The notes beneath the pieces are model-generated. The model was not told the origin of the DNA, searched no databases, and saw nothing but the letters and a program-made list of their open reading frames with translations. A program made the translations under genes and the position numbers. This document shows positions 13,150 through 22,146 of a stretch of 64,000 nt of DNA, piece by piece. The stretch is taken from assembly GCA_963662155.1 (NCBI GenBank), contig OY759265.1, forward strand, positions 11,002,193 through 11,066,192, in the 5' to 3' direction. Within the stretch, counting starts at the first letter, position 1. Each line of letters begins with the position of its first letter. The DNA comes from Lamellibrachia columna (taxonomy: Eukaryota; Annelida; Polychaeta; Sabellida; Siboglinidae).

Positions 13150-13540
13150 CGTCGTATATATTGTCAAAGCACTCGCAATTGCACTGCATTTTGTGTGTGC
13201 TTTTGCTGTATCTTAGATGCTCTTCTTGGGCGACGTCTCAAAACTGATAAACTAAAATGAATATACTATACATATTAAGATGTGTGATGTTTGAACAACG
13301 CTTTCTTTGTAAGTGTCTGTTATTTCGTATGGCTTGAAAATGTTGGGGAAAAAAGCTTTTCTTGTAATTAAATTAATTAAACAAAATAAACATTGCTCGA
13401 AGCACTTATTAACTTTGGTAGAACGTGAATAGGCTTTACATGCGTACGGGTATGCATGTTTAGTTGCAGGCCCATTAACGGGTATAACCTATATGTGTTC
13501 ATGTTATGCTGTGCATACTTATAAAAGAAAAATGCGCTGG

Positions 13541-13579
<39 letters not shown>

Positions 13580-13581
13580 TG
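13541..13581 (+). repeat. (GCGT)n microsatellite
   Basis: About ten tandem copies of GCGT. Confidence 0.95.
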
Positions 13582-13639
13582 GAGTTCTAAAGCGATGCAT
13601 GCGTTCTAATCCGGATGAATAATCTTTAAAACTCACAAT

Positions 13640-14505
13640 TAAACTTAAATTATCCAGAAACGTCCTCTGATGTTGTTCCGCTTACAAGTAAGCTGGAATG
13701 TTATGGTATTAATGGTAATGTACAGAAATGAATATAAGTCATTTCTTTGTGGTCCAATCCTGTATGTACTTGTAAATGATAAATGTTCTAATGACGAGGA
13801 TGCGGTATCAGGAGTTCCTCAGGGCAGTGTATTAAGACCATTGTTATTCTTATTGTAGAGTAACGACCTACCAGATGTTATATCACCAGACACCACAGTC
13901 AGACTATTGCAGATGACTGTTTGATTTACATACCAACCTACACTGTGTAGGATCGACTGGACTTTAATACTTCTAAATGCCATACTGTTATGTCATACTG
14001 TCATTCGCCAGGTGGCGAATACGTCGAAAGTCGACATCTGTTCTATTAATTGCATGTATGTGGTTGCTTAGTGTTATGTTATGCTTCTTTTGGTGTTTTA
14101 GAAGTTATGACAATAGGAATTCTCACCATAATGTAGGTCTACAACAAATGTCATCAGTTAAGACTACGTGTCGTGGTATATCTACTCCCTCTTAGAATGT
14201 GGTTTGACAACACTAGAGGCAAGGACACTAAGAGGAGACCAAATAGAAGTGTTTAAAATAGTGAATGGTTATGGGATGTTGATAGGAATATGTTCTCCGA
14301 GCTTAAAGAAGGCAATAGAACCAGAGGACACAAAGCAGCGTTAGTTAAGAAACAGTGTACATTGGACATGAGAAAGTACTCATTCTCACAGAGGGTAATA
14401 AATGAATGGAACAAACTCTCAAATGATTGTGTAAATGCTAGTAGGGTGAATATGTTTAAAGTGCAAGTGTTGGTCTATGATGAACAAAGCGTATCCATAT
14501 GATGT
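13640..14505 (+). pseudogene. Decayed non-LTR retrotransposon (reverse transcriptase fragment)
   Basis: The stretch near 13800-13880 reads SGVPQGSVLRPLLFLL, the reverse-transcriptase motif B region of CR1/Jockey-clade LINEs. It is followed after a stop by NDLPDVISPDT-like residues. From about 14215 to 14502 the C-terminal signature appears in fragments: an LRGD-type start, FKIVNGY, then NRTRGHKAALVKKQC and NEWNKLS. Stops, frameshifts and deletions separate the parts, so it is dead. Confidence 0.85.
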
Positions 14506-15049
14506 AGCTGAAGTGCCCATGAGGGTATTGCTGATGTTTCCATCTACAAATCTTTGCGAGCAAGGATTCGTGGCAGTATTCTGCATAAAACTCAACTAAG
14601 GGACAGGGGTCATGACAGGGCACTTAAATCTTAATTGCAATTAGCAACAGCAGTCCTCTGTCTCCCTGATCATCCTAGCTCCAGCTGGTACCAGGTAACC
14701 AACCCAGCTAGCTGCTAAAACCTGTTGTTTCAATGTTTTTGGGTGAGCTGATAAGATATGGGAAGGTCACAAACCAGATGGCTTCATCAGCTAGGCATCA
14801 AATATCTTAAATTTTACAACAGATAGTGCTAGGTGGTATTACCTCTAACCAATTTCCATGAAAGGCTACTACTACTACTACTGGGCTGACCCTCTAGCTA
14901 CTCAGATACACCTGCATATGCATATCCTGTTCTACAATCTGGCTCCTCCCATACCCCAGTGGACACAGGTCGATAAAAAGATAGGTTGTGCATCATCATT
15001 AATTTAGTTCTGTATTTAACTGACATTATTTGATGTTTGAGCCAGCAAT

Positions 15050-15205
15050 CCTCAAGATGACGTCCCCCTCATCCCCTGTCCCAACTGCCAACGTACCTTC
15101 CGTGCACGGATTGGCCTTGTCAGCCATCTGCGCACTCACCAGATCCAGCCCCGACTACCCCCAGATGACTGGAGTGGTCCTCGTCGACTCGACGGACGAA
15201 CATGA
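15050..15205 (+). pseudogene. LINE ORF2 tail fragment with C2H2 finger
   Basis: In the frame starting near 15062 the sequence encodes a CPNC, then an aromatic-Arg-rich linker, then HLRTH. This C2H2 finger is typical of the C-terminal end of many invertebrate LINE ORF2 proteins. It is followed by DDW and then runs into a minisatellite, so only the tail survives. Confidence 0.6.
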
Positions 15206-15730
15206 AAGTGACAGGTTAGTGTTTGTCTTGTCATCTACTGTCTCGTAGAGACAGGTTAGTGTCTGTCGAGTCAACTCCTGTCTCATAATGACAGGTTATT
15301 GTCTGTCTTGTCATATCCTGTCTCATAGTGACAGGTTAGTGTCTGTCTTGTCATATCCTGTCTCATAGTGACAGGTTAGTGTCTGTCTTATCATCTCCTC
15401 TCTCGTAGTGCCAGGTTAGTGTCTGTCTTGTCATCTCCTGCCTCGTAGTGACAGGTTAGTGTCTGTCTTATCTTCTCCTCTCTCGTAGTGACAGGTTAGT
15501 GTCTGTCTTGTTATATCATGTCTCATAGTGACAGGTTAGTGTCTGTCTTGTCATATCCTGTCTCATAGTGACAGGTTAGTGTCTGTCTTGCCATCTCCTA
15601 CCTCGTAGTGAGAGGTTAGTGTCTGTCTAAAACATCTCCTGTCTCATAGTGACAGGTTAGTGACTGTCTTGTAATCTCCTGTCTATTAGTGACTGGTTAG
15701 TGACTGTCTTGTCATATCCCCTCTCATATT
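15206..15730 (+). repeat. 40-bp minisatellite, about 13 units
   Basis: Units begin GTGACAGGTTAGTGTCTGTC and end with a CTCCTGTCTC(G/A)TA-type half. Unit-to-unit variation is moderate. It may have grown from the 3' end of the adjacent LINE tail. Confidence 0.92.
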
Positions 15731-15864
15731 GACTATCATAGTCCTGGCCTGTTTTGTTGAGTCAATATGCTGCACACAAATTAATTTTTCCGTGGAGAGA
15801 TACATTTCTAGTCAATGCGTGATCTCAGTGTTAGTGATGACATCCTTGTTGGCTTGGATGTTCT

Positions 15865-15975
15865 TCATACTTAAAAAGGTAAGTAGAACTACAGGGCACA
15901 AAACAGCATTAGTAAAGGAACAGTGTAGGTTGAATATGAGAAAGAACTTGTTCTCACAGAGAACGATAAAATAAT
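15865..15975 (+). pseudogene. LINE C-terminal fragment
   Basis: It encodes TGHKTALVKEQCRLNMRK, a second copy of the CR1/Jockey-type tail also seen at about 14300-14400, here only some 35 codons long and ending in a stop. Confidence 0.7.
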
Positions 15976-16086
15976 GGAAAGTTGTCTACTGATTGTGTTA
16001 AGGTTTTAGTGTAAACGTACTTTGTTTTATTATTTAACTGTTATTTATGCTGTAGTCAGGTGTAGTCCTTACTTTTTCTTCACTCC

Positions 16087-16087
16087 A

Positions 16088-16171
<84 letters not shown>
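16087..16171 (+). repeat. (CA)n(TA)n compound microsatellite
   Basis: A short CA run followed by about 60 bp of TA. Confidence 0.97.
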
Positions 16172-16174
<3 letters not shown>

Positions 16175-16915
16175 CACCATTTCTAAAGGCTCTTTACACC
16201 CCAATCTTAGCGATATGCAACAGTGTCAAAATCAGAATATAATCGTGTTATAACGTTAGAGATCACACGTTCCTAAACCAAATTTACTCAATCAGCTGCA
16301 TTTACCTTGCTTAACAATGAACACAAATCAAGATAACGGATGTAAACTGTAATTGTTAAAACGCGCGAAACCCAAATCATCCCCATCACAACTAAAAATA
16401 GTGCATGTATTCAAATTTAAATACACTGTGTATTAGTTATAAATATAAACTAGATACACTTAGCTTAGAATTTCAAAGAAATCCTACCCTGTTTTTTATC
16501 ACATCTTGTACTAAGAAACAGGCCCTTCTTCGGTTGCTTCATTGCCACCCCTGTATTTTCATATACCCAGAGTTCCTGAGTCAGCCGAGGACCACAGACA
16601 TAACACACATCTAGATTTCCTACTGACTATCTGTCTGTGTTCGCACTAGCCCAAACCCTGCACATGCACTTTTAAACAGTTTAGTACATATTTAATCTAA
16701 TGTGACTTTAGCCCTCTAAAGGCAAGTTATAGCAAACATCTACTAATACATACTTTCACAAGAAAATTCAAAACCACTTTATTTAACACCCCTCTCGCCT
16801 CTGTACCGGTGTCAAATTGCCACCAACAATGAGGATTCCACAACAACATTCTCAGCCATGCTGACAAGAAACCTGCCACCATTCCCCACGTTCTCAACCA
16901 CAAAGAAAAAACAAA
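16172..16915. other. No gene seen; probable 5' region of the following LINE
   Basis: No coding signature. The stretch nearest 16916 may be the 5' UTR of the retrotransposon ORF, but nothing defines its start. Confidence 0.4.
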
Positions 16916-17236
16916 ATGATGCCAACTAAGCCCTATACTCTATCTCTATTATATATGTGTGGACTTATAATACAAGCAGGGTACATTCATCCAAACCCTG
17001 GTCCCAATTCAGATCCCTCTCCAAAATATCCATGTGGCACCTGCAGCCATGAGGGACATGATCACCACCATGCCATACAGTGTGATCAATGTGACAGTTC
17101 GTACCATACTGCATGTGTCCAAATTAATGACACCACATATGAACAATTAAAATATCATAGTGTGCTGTGGTTCTGTTCTTGCTGTGGATTGCCAAACTAT
17201 AAGGGCGGGCTATACATAAGGGCGGGCTATACCTAG
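16916..17236 (+). pseudogene. 5'-end fragment of a CR1-like LINE, PHD-type zinc finger
   Basis: This 106-codon ORF encodes a hydrophobic start and then IHPNPGP (NPGP at 16994-17005). A Cys/His cluster follows: C-GTC, H, CDQC, then YHTACV and WFCSCC, matching the PHD-like finger near the N-terminus of CR1-group retrotransposon proteins. The remainder of the element (endonuclease and reverse transcriptase) is absent. The sequence breaks off in a small tandem repeat (TAAGGGCGGGCTATAC twice, 17203-17235). The NPGP motif is the core of 2A-like ribosome-skipping sequences known from some LINEs, but the upstream residues here do not match the functional consensus well. Confidence 0.7.
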
Positions 17237-17885
17237 GTAGTACAATTGTTGAACTCTCGATAAGCCAATGGCTTCCTTGCCCACTTGCCAATTGGAACGT
17301 GTAGTTTTGGATGACAATCTTGTTAAATCTTGCTAAATCTTGTTAAATCTAAACCATTGACTGGCTGATATAATCTAAATAAAATGTACAATTATATACC
17401 GAAAAAATTCGCGCGACTATTTCGCCATACGTTGAAACAATCAGGTGTTTACGCCAACGCTTGCTCAATCGCGTTCGAAGTTATTCCACCATCAGATCAA
17501 CCGATTTAGCATAATTAAGACTAAAGTTATAACCTTCTCTGGATATACAACCCGTCATATTCCTACATTCGTTTCAATGGAACATACCTCGATGTTTGTC
17601 TTGTCTGTTATTATCTTGGTGTCAACACGAATTACAATGGAATGTTTCATTTTGCTAAGCAAAGGCAATATGTTCAATATGTTCAATATGTTCAATATGT
17701 TTAAGCACAAAAAGCTATTGTTCTCTATGAGTTGTTGCGGCATTGCAAATGTGGACATTTTAGAGTATAAGCAACATAGTTTCAAGCAAAAACGAACGTT
17801 ATTGTGTTTGTAGACACATTTTAATACACAATTGTATGTAAATAAAAGTAAGATATCATTTGTCCAAAATGTCTGTTTTTGGGGG
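17237..17885. other. No gene seen
   Basis: AT-rich spacer. It holds a short tandem run of AATATGTTC at about 17667-17700 and three near-repeats of AAATCTTG(T/C)T around 17320-17345. Confidence 0.6.
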
Positions 17886-18242
17886 TCAGCAACCTAACAA
17901 TATCGTTGTAAGTGCAAACACACACGCATACACACACACGCACGCACACACACACACACACTCCATTAAAGTGTCACTGATAATCATTTCTTCATGCAGC
18001 GAGGCTAATCTGTCGGAACACGCAGTCGCGTACTCGTAAAACATGGTGCGCGTGCCCTCGAGTACAATCAGACGCAGTCGCTGGCTGTACAAGAACGCCC
18101 TCTCTCTATTCTTCTCGGCGCGTTCGTAGCGTACTCTCAGAGCCTCCATCTCGCTGTTGATGAGCACCACCTGGCGACAGGCGTACGCAAACCTGCCGTT
18201 GATCTGGCCGAACTGTTTCTCGAAGAAAGCTGCATCAGACAT
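17886..18242 (-). CDS. Small helical protein family, 3'-truncated copy beside the Polinton
   Basis: This copy matches the family from its ATG (MSDAAFFEKQF) through EEMIISDTLME, about 94 residues. The normal acidic SSWL tail is then replaced by a (CA)n microsatellite (about 17921-17962) read as alternating Cys-Val/Ala. The 3' hairpin is lost. Upstream (18243-18395) the family promoter region is recognisable, including TTATAAGCACCTG on this strand at about 18308-18320. It is cut at 18395 by the Polinton and its more distal part resumes at 36262. It may be non-functional because of both events. Confidence 0.6.
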   Translation of the reverse strand: MSDAAFFEKQFGQINGRFAYACRQVVLINSEMEALRVRYERAEKNRERAFLYSQRLRLIVLEGTRTMFYEYATACSDRLASLHEEMIISDTLMECVCVCACVCVYACVFALTTILLGC

Positions 18243-18389
18243 CTTGGTAAGTGGTGGATGTTATCGGAACAAGAGCTAAAATCTGTGATGGTCATACCAC
18301 GATCGCCGCTTATAAGCACCTGCTGATGGTGGCCTTTCATAAACATGACATTCCCTTGGCATTGTCTCATAGAACTCGCACTCAATTAC

Positions 18390-18395
18390 TATATC
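18390..18395. repeat. Polinton target-site duplication, left (TATATC)
   Basis: TATATC immediately precedes the element and recurs exactly at 36262-36267 after it. Six-bp duplications are the norm for Polinton integration. Confidence 0.95.
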
Positions 18396-18604
18396 AGTAG
18401 TAAGTGGAAGTTTCTGAGACCTCAAATTGCATGCAAAGTCACGTGACCAGACATCAAAGGAACATCAAAGGCAAAACACCCTAATATCGCCCACCGCTAA
18501 TGAGTGCGCGCAGCCAATCAGAGCGCGTCAGAGCGCCCCCTGGCGGTGGTAGCCGAGCGTGCGTGACGTAAGCGCCCCCTAGCGACTGGAGGAGGAACGA
18601 GCAT
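18396..18604 (+). repeat. Polinton left terminal inverted repeat
   Basis: It starts AGTAGTAAGTGGAAG and matches the reverse complement of 36053-36261 with a single G/A difference. It includes a palindromic GTCACGTGAC, a CCAAT box, a CRE-like TGACGTAA and two CTCF-like motifs. Confidence 0.97.
18532..18590 (-). promoter_or_regulatory. Pair of CTCF-like motifs in the left TIR
   Basis: On the minus strand, 18532-18549 reads CCACCGCCAGGGGGCGCT and 18571-18590 reads TCCAGTCGCTAGGGGGCGCT. Both are close to the bilaterian CTCF core (C-C-A-S-Y-A-G-R-K-G-G-C-R-S), each with a mismatch at the A of CCA. Equivalent pairs lie in the right TIR (36067-36086, 36108-36125) and its inner duplicate (35896-35915, 35937-35954). 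Binding is inferred from sequence only. Confidence 0.45.
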
Positions 18605-19258
18605 TGACCAGTAGTCATCGATGGTGGACATAGGAACAAAGAAAATACACGTAATATCACCCACCACCCACCCACCCACCCACCCACCCACTCACCCACG
18701 TGACCTTGACCCTGACGGAGTGACCAGTCCGAGTGGCTAGCTAATGTCAACTGGACGTCCGAACGACTGGAGTTAACTGTAAGCCGAAGCGTTTATCCAG
18801 CTGTGAGCCATAGCGCGAGATCAAAGGACGCTAATCTGTACAATGTAGCAAGTTAGCTGAGCTAATCAGTGATAAACAGCAACTATGTTGCAGTGACGAC
18901 ATTGATGTGGGACCGAGGCGTGTTATAGCCGGTTATATGGAGTGAACATAAGACGTGATAAAATTAAAACCGATAAAGATAAGGCGAATGTGTAATAGTT
19001 AATAAGTAGCCGACATGCATGGCTACAATATAACCGCTGGACGACGGAAATCGGACCGTTCGTTAAATAAAATGTAGCAGGACGAAAATGGACTATGTGT
19101 AAAATATAATATGCCAACACGCAGTTGGAACAAGAATGCAATACAAGACGTGAATATGAGGTGATGCAAAATTTAATACATGAAAAATCACAAGTACAAT
19201 AGAAAGAAAACGATAGTAGATATAATAATAATAATAATAATAAGATAAATGTTCGTGT
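18605..19258. other. Polinton subterminal region, no gene seen
   Basis: It contains a short (CCCA)n run at about 18657-18692 and an (ATA)n run at 19221-19242. It probably includes the 3' UTR of the minus-strand gene, though no AATAAA is obvious on that strand. Confidence 0.5.
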
Positions 19259-20142
19259 TCATGGAGTGGTGTTGAACGCGTGCAATAGCGATCGGCGCAC
19301 GCAACGATTAGTCATCCTGCGTGCTAACGCTATTCGAAGGGGTACCGATCTACGGCGACGGAACAGTGCCTGGTGATCGATGGGACCTAGGTGAAGTCGA
19401 CGGAGAATAGGTGTGGGTGATGGGGCGTGTATTAGGAGCAATTGATTCATCACAAGCACCCAACGCGTCATATGGGCACGGAAAGCGGCACGGAAATCGG
19501 CGGCGTCGTTGGCGGCGGCGGCGGCGTCGTCGTCCCACGACTCCTGCGTGGTCGGGGGGACGCGAAAGCCAGGACCGTAATGGAAGCATATGTCCGACAT
19601 TACGTGGCGCCAACGACTGACATGGTCGGCGAATGCGGTGACGAGATCGCTGTCGTACAGGGCCTCTCGAAACAGCACGGCCGCTTGACAGCTCCGGCGC
19701 TGTACGGTTACGTCCAACAGCTCCATGAGCACGCACGCCCAGTAAAAGCGAGGTATGCTGTAAGTAAAGGATACAATCAGAGTGAGAACATGCATAGGCA
19801 TCTATATATAACAGACGTAACCAAGCAACGAGAGAGAGATAGGTAATACGAAACCGATCGACTGGCAGACGTTATCGCTAGGCAAGCCGCTACATATGGA
19901 ACTTGGAACGTGGACCCGACGAACACTTAGCGAGACATGTATACACAGGAACGATAGAACAGTATGTAAATTGAAAAACAGGTATGAGCTATGTAGAACT
20001 ATGTAGAGCTATGACAGTATAATATTAATAAATAAATAAATAAATAAATAAATAAAAGACATACTCACACACTACGCATTAGAGGGAGCACTTCCATAAT
20101 AACCAAAAAATTTGCAAAGTCGCGGACTTGAAGCACAGGCAT
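19259..20142 (-). CDS. Polinton left-end accessory protein, two exons, unknown function
   Basis: I predict exon 1 at 20142-20069 (starting MPVLQVRDF) and exon 2 at 19757-19259, with a stop TGA at 19261-19259. The donor reads GT|GTGAGTAT and the acceptor follows TCCTTTACTTACAG. Exon 1 ends after two bases of a codon and exon 2 starts with one base, so the frame continues exactly, giving 190 residues. A TATA box lies 70 bp upstream of the ATG. The protein has a hydrophobic/helical N-terminal half, an Ala/Asp run (about residues 105-115) and an Arg-rich C-terminal part. An unspliced reading from 19801, or from the internal Met at 19726, is possible. I recognise no family; it could be an early regulatory protein. 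Confidence 0.6.
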
Positions 20143-20210
20143 GGTGAACTGAAGGTTGTCGGCGTCGAAGGCAATGGCGGTTGTGATGACGACACGACGA
20201 TCTCAGCCGA

Positions 20211-20218
20211 CTTATATA
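20211..20218 (-). promoter_or_regulatory. TATA box of the left-end minus-strand gene
   Basis: TATATAAG on the minus strand, 70 bp upstream of the predicted ATG at 20142, placing the cap site near 20185. Confidence 0.6.
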
Positions 20219-20424
20219 GCATGCTAGAAATAAGCCAGACAACTGACGTCAGCCTCGGAACAATACCACACTAATCAGAAAACAGATAAGCGGCCGGCAA
20301 CTGTCAGCTTACCGACACCGGGCATCCATCACGCAAGGAAAAAGTGGGGGGTTATGTACTCGACAGTGCTAGAACGGCGTGTAGTTAAGACAGTAACTGT
20401 ACATTTTAACGTCATAAAGTCACC

Positions 20425-20910
20425 ATGAACCGTCCTATAAAGTTTAGAGGCGGCAGACATTTTCTGTCCAATTTCTACGCGTGCAGGATACACGTGTGGA
20501 ATAGACAATTTACCAGTGTCGAAAGTGCCTACCAATGGCGGAAATGCATGCATCATGGCGACATGCAGACTGCAGAAAAAATGCTGTCCACGCGCACGGG
20601 TCTACAGGCGAAACATCTCAGCAAGAGCATACGAGAAAAGGAACAGTTACGCGCTGAATGGAACCAACAACGATATTCACTAATGTATGCGTTAGTCGCT
20701 GTGAAATATCGCGATCCAACCCTACGTAAACGACTGGTAGACACTGGGTATTCCCAGTTGAATGAATGGGTCAGGAGTCGGGAAGGATACTGGGGCGCAC
20801 TGACATACAGTGGTCAAGCCGGTCAGAACATGCTAGGGCATATATTAATGCGAGTACGCGAGGTCATTCGATTGCGCAATACTCCCGCCAGACGATCACA
20901 AGACCGATGA
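20425..20910 (+). CDS. NADAR-family (YbiA-like) N-glycosidase/ADP-ribose-processing protein
   Basis: This 161-residue single-domain protein matches the NADAR fold end to end. FLSNFY lies at residues 13-18. The SVESAYQWRK segment carries the family's catalytic-type Glu at residue 33. A helical block follows with AEWNQQR (77-83). GYWG is at 121-124 and GQNMLGHILMRVR at 133-145. Family members include bacterial YbiA, which hydrolyses riboflavin-pathway intermediates, and proteins that remove ADP-ribose from guanine bases. Length equals the usual domain, so the gene looks complete. It sits between the divergent minus-strand gene and the spliced early locus. No clear TATA box is seen. In a virus-like element it may reverse host ADP-ribosylation or remodel NAD metabolites; that role is inference. 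Confidence 0.85.
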   Translation: MNRPIKFRGGRHFLSNFYACRIHVWNRQFTSVESAYQWRKCMHHGDMQTAEKMLSTRTGLQAKHLSKSIREKEQLRAEWNQQRYSLMYALVAVKYRDPTLRKRLVDTGYSQLNEWVRSREGYWGALTYSGQAGQNMLGHILMRVREVIRLRNTPARRSQDR

Positions 20911-21005
20911 ACAGAGTACAGCGAGATAGCACACATCCAGCAGCAGCATCACGCGCTCGACCAAGGGTTGGTGATAAGAAAGCGCGCCATAGACAGTGGG
21001 AGGTG

Positions 21006-21013
21006 TATATAAA
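21006..21013 (+). promoter_or_regulatory. TATA box of the spliced early locus
   Basis: TATATAAA, 94 bp upstream of the ATG at 21100, predicting transcription start near 21036. It lies downstream of an in-frame Met at 21025 once the cap site is considered, which is why I start the protein at 21100. Confidence 0.7.
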
Positions 21014-21099
21014 CCCGACGCAGAGTGAACGAGGCACACAACCGCACTCCGATCCACAGCACACGTCGAGACTTACTACCAGCAACAGCAGAGAACGAA

Positions 21100-21567
21100 A
21101 TGGCCGCTCAACAAGCCGAGATGATGTCAGTCAGCCAACTCGAGAAGGAGGTATGTAACGGTACTTATATATTTAGACGGCCGTTAACCATAGTACAATG
21201 TGCTGTTCAAGATAAATATATAGTATATCCATCATGTCAGCAGTGTAACAAACGTGTGAGTCCTGAAAACAATGGCTTTGTGTGTCCTATCCATCGATGG
21301 CAGCGTGGTGTAGTGTATCCGTTCGCTATGCGTATCCTCCTACAAGACGCCATCGGCAGTGAAGTGTGGGCAACGTTATTTAATGTCAAGGCTGTCCAGG
21401 TGTTGGGATTCACGGCTAACGAATACATGACCATGAAGACAGATGCCGAGCGGTATGCAGCACTGGACATTTTGCGGGGGGCCCAAGTCATGGTGACCAT
21501 TCGGAAACGCGAGGCGGGACAGTATGTAAATTACACGGTGTCAGACTTGGAAGTAGTCACAGTGTGA
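21100..21567 (+). CDS. RPA-like OB-fold ssDNA-binding protein (unspliced form of the early locus)
   Basis: The unspliced reading gives 155 residues. After a 17-residue leader (MAAQQAEMMSVSQLEKE) comes a domain resembling the C-terminal DNA-binding OB fold of replication protein A large subunit. A zinc ribbon reads YPSC-QQC, NKRV, NNG, then CPIH (C46, C49, C62, H65). It is followed by W-x-T-L-F and a VLGFTANEY segment, and ends with YTVSDLEVV, the usual last strand. It probably binds single-stranded DNA during element replication in the nucleus. A strong donor (GAG|GTATGT, 21150/21151) sits exactly at the leader-domain junction, so the same leader can be spliced away from this domain. An upstream Met at 21025 lies too close to the TATA box to be used. 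Confidence 0.75.
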   Translation: MAAQQAEMMSVSQLEKEVCNGTYIFRRPLTIVQCAVQDKYIVYPSCQQCNKRVSPENNGFVCPIHRWQRGVVYPFAMRILLQDAIGSEVWATLFNVKAVQVLGFTANEYMTMKTDAERYAALDILRGAQVMVTIRKREAGQYVNYTVSDLEVVTV

Positions 21568-21583
21568 ATCATTCTGTTGACAG

Positions 21584-22129
21584 GCTGTCGCTACCGTCGC
21601 CGCTGCTACTGCAGTTGCTACCGGAAGTAGTAGTGACGTCATCGACGATGAGAGCCGATCTAAGGTAATGGAATGGTTACATGCTAATAGTTCGGAGATA
21701 CTATTCTCCTCCTCGGTGGACAGCTGTTCACCGCCATCATTAATTATAATAACAGATGACGAGGAGGATATCAGTAGCAGTAGCAGTAGCGATGATATGG
21801 AGGCCACGGTGAGTGGTTTAGATAGGATACGGGATCGATCCGAAGCAATGACGAAAGAAAATAAGTTCTATAAGGCACTAGAGGTCGCCAGCGTGCGATA
21901 TGCCAGTGACGAGGTGGAACGCATAATGAATTTAAATGACGATAAGGATCGTTACGTACCATCGTCCAGCATGGTCATGCACGTCTTGCGGTGGTTATCT
22001 ATAGATGTCATCGCAACGTGTGGGAATATGAAATGGCGTAACCAAGTGACAGAATTGGTTAGAAAGAGTATGTACGAAAGATACAACGATATACAGGGCG
22101 ACGCGGATGAATATGCCGAATGTGACTAG
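21584..22129 (+). CDS. Early locus exon 2: acidic Ser-rich protein segment with own read-through end
   Basis: An acceptor (ATTCTGTTGACAG) ends at 21583. From 21584 the phase-0 frame runs AVATVAAATAVATG, an acidic DVIDDESR segment, a SLIIITDDEED motif (about 21736-21768), a Ser run and DDMEAT. Here a donor, ACG|GTGAGT (21808/21809), can remove the rest. If it is not used, the frame continues through a charged helical domain to a stop at 22129. A second possible donor, AAG|GTAATG, lies at 21664/21665. LIIIT followed by acidic residues fits a SUMO-interaction motif. An ATG at 21668 could start an independent 153-residue protein instead. No family recognised. Confidence 0.55.
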   Translation, partial: AVATVAAATAVATGSSSDVIDDESRSKVMEWLHANSSEILFSSSVDSCSPPSLIIITDDEEDISSSSSSDDMEATVSGLDRIRDRSEAMTKENKFYKALEVASVRYASDEVERIMNLNDDKDRYVPSSSMVMHVLRWLSIDVIATCGNMKWRNQVTELVRKSMYERYNDIQGDADEYAECD

Positions 22130-22146
22130 TTCTTTCTGTTCAATAG

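Noticed and set aside
15030..15248. 72-codon ORF over a proline-rich stretch
   Set aside because: The LINE C2H2 finger is in another frame of the same DNA and the ORF ends in the minisatellite, so this frame is a shadow.
19442..19846. Plus-strand ORFs opposite the left-end gene
   Set aside because: They have Gly/Val repeats caused by the Ala/Asp run on the other strand and no promoter; the minus-strand reading has a TATA box and splice sites.
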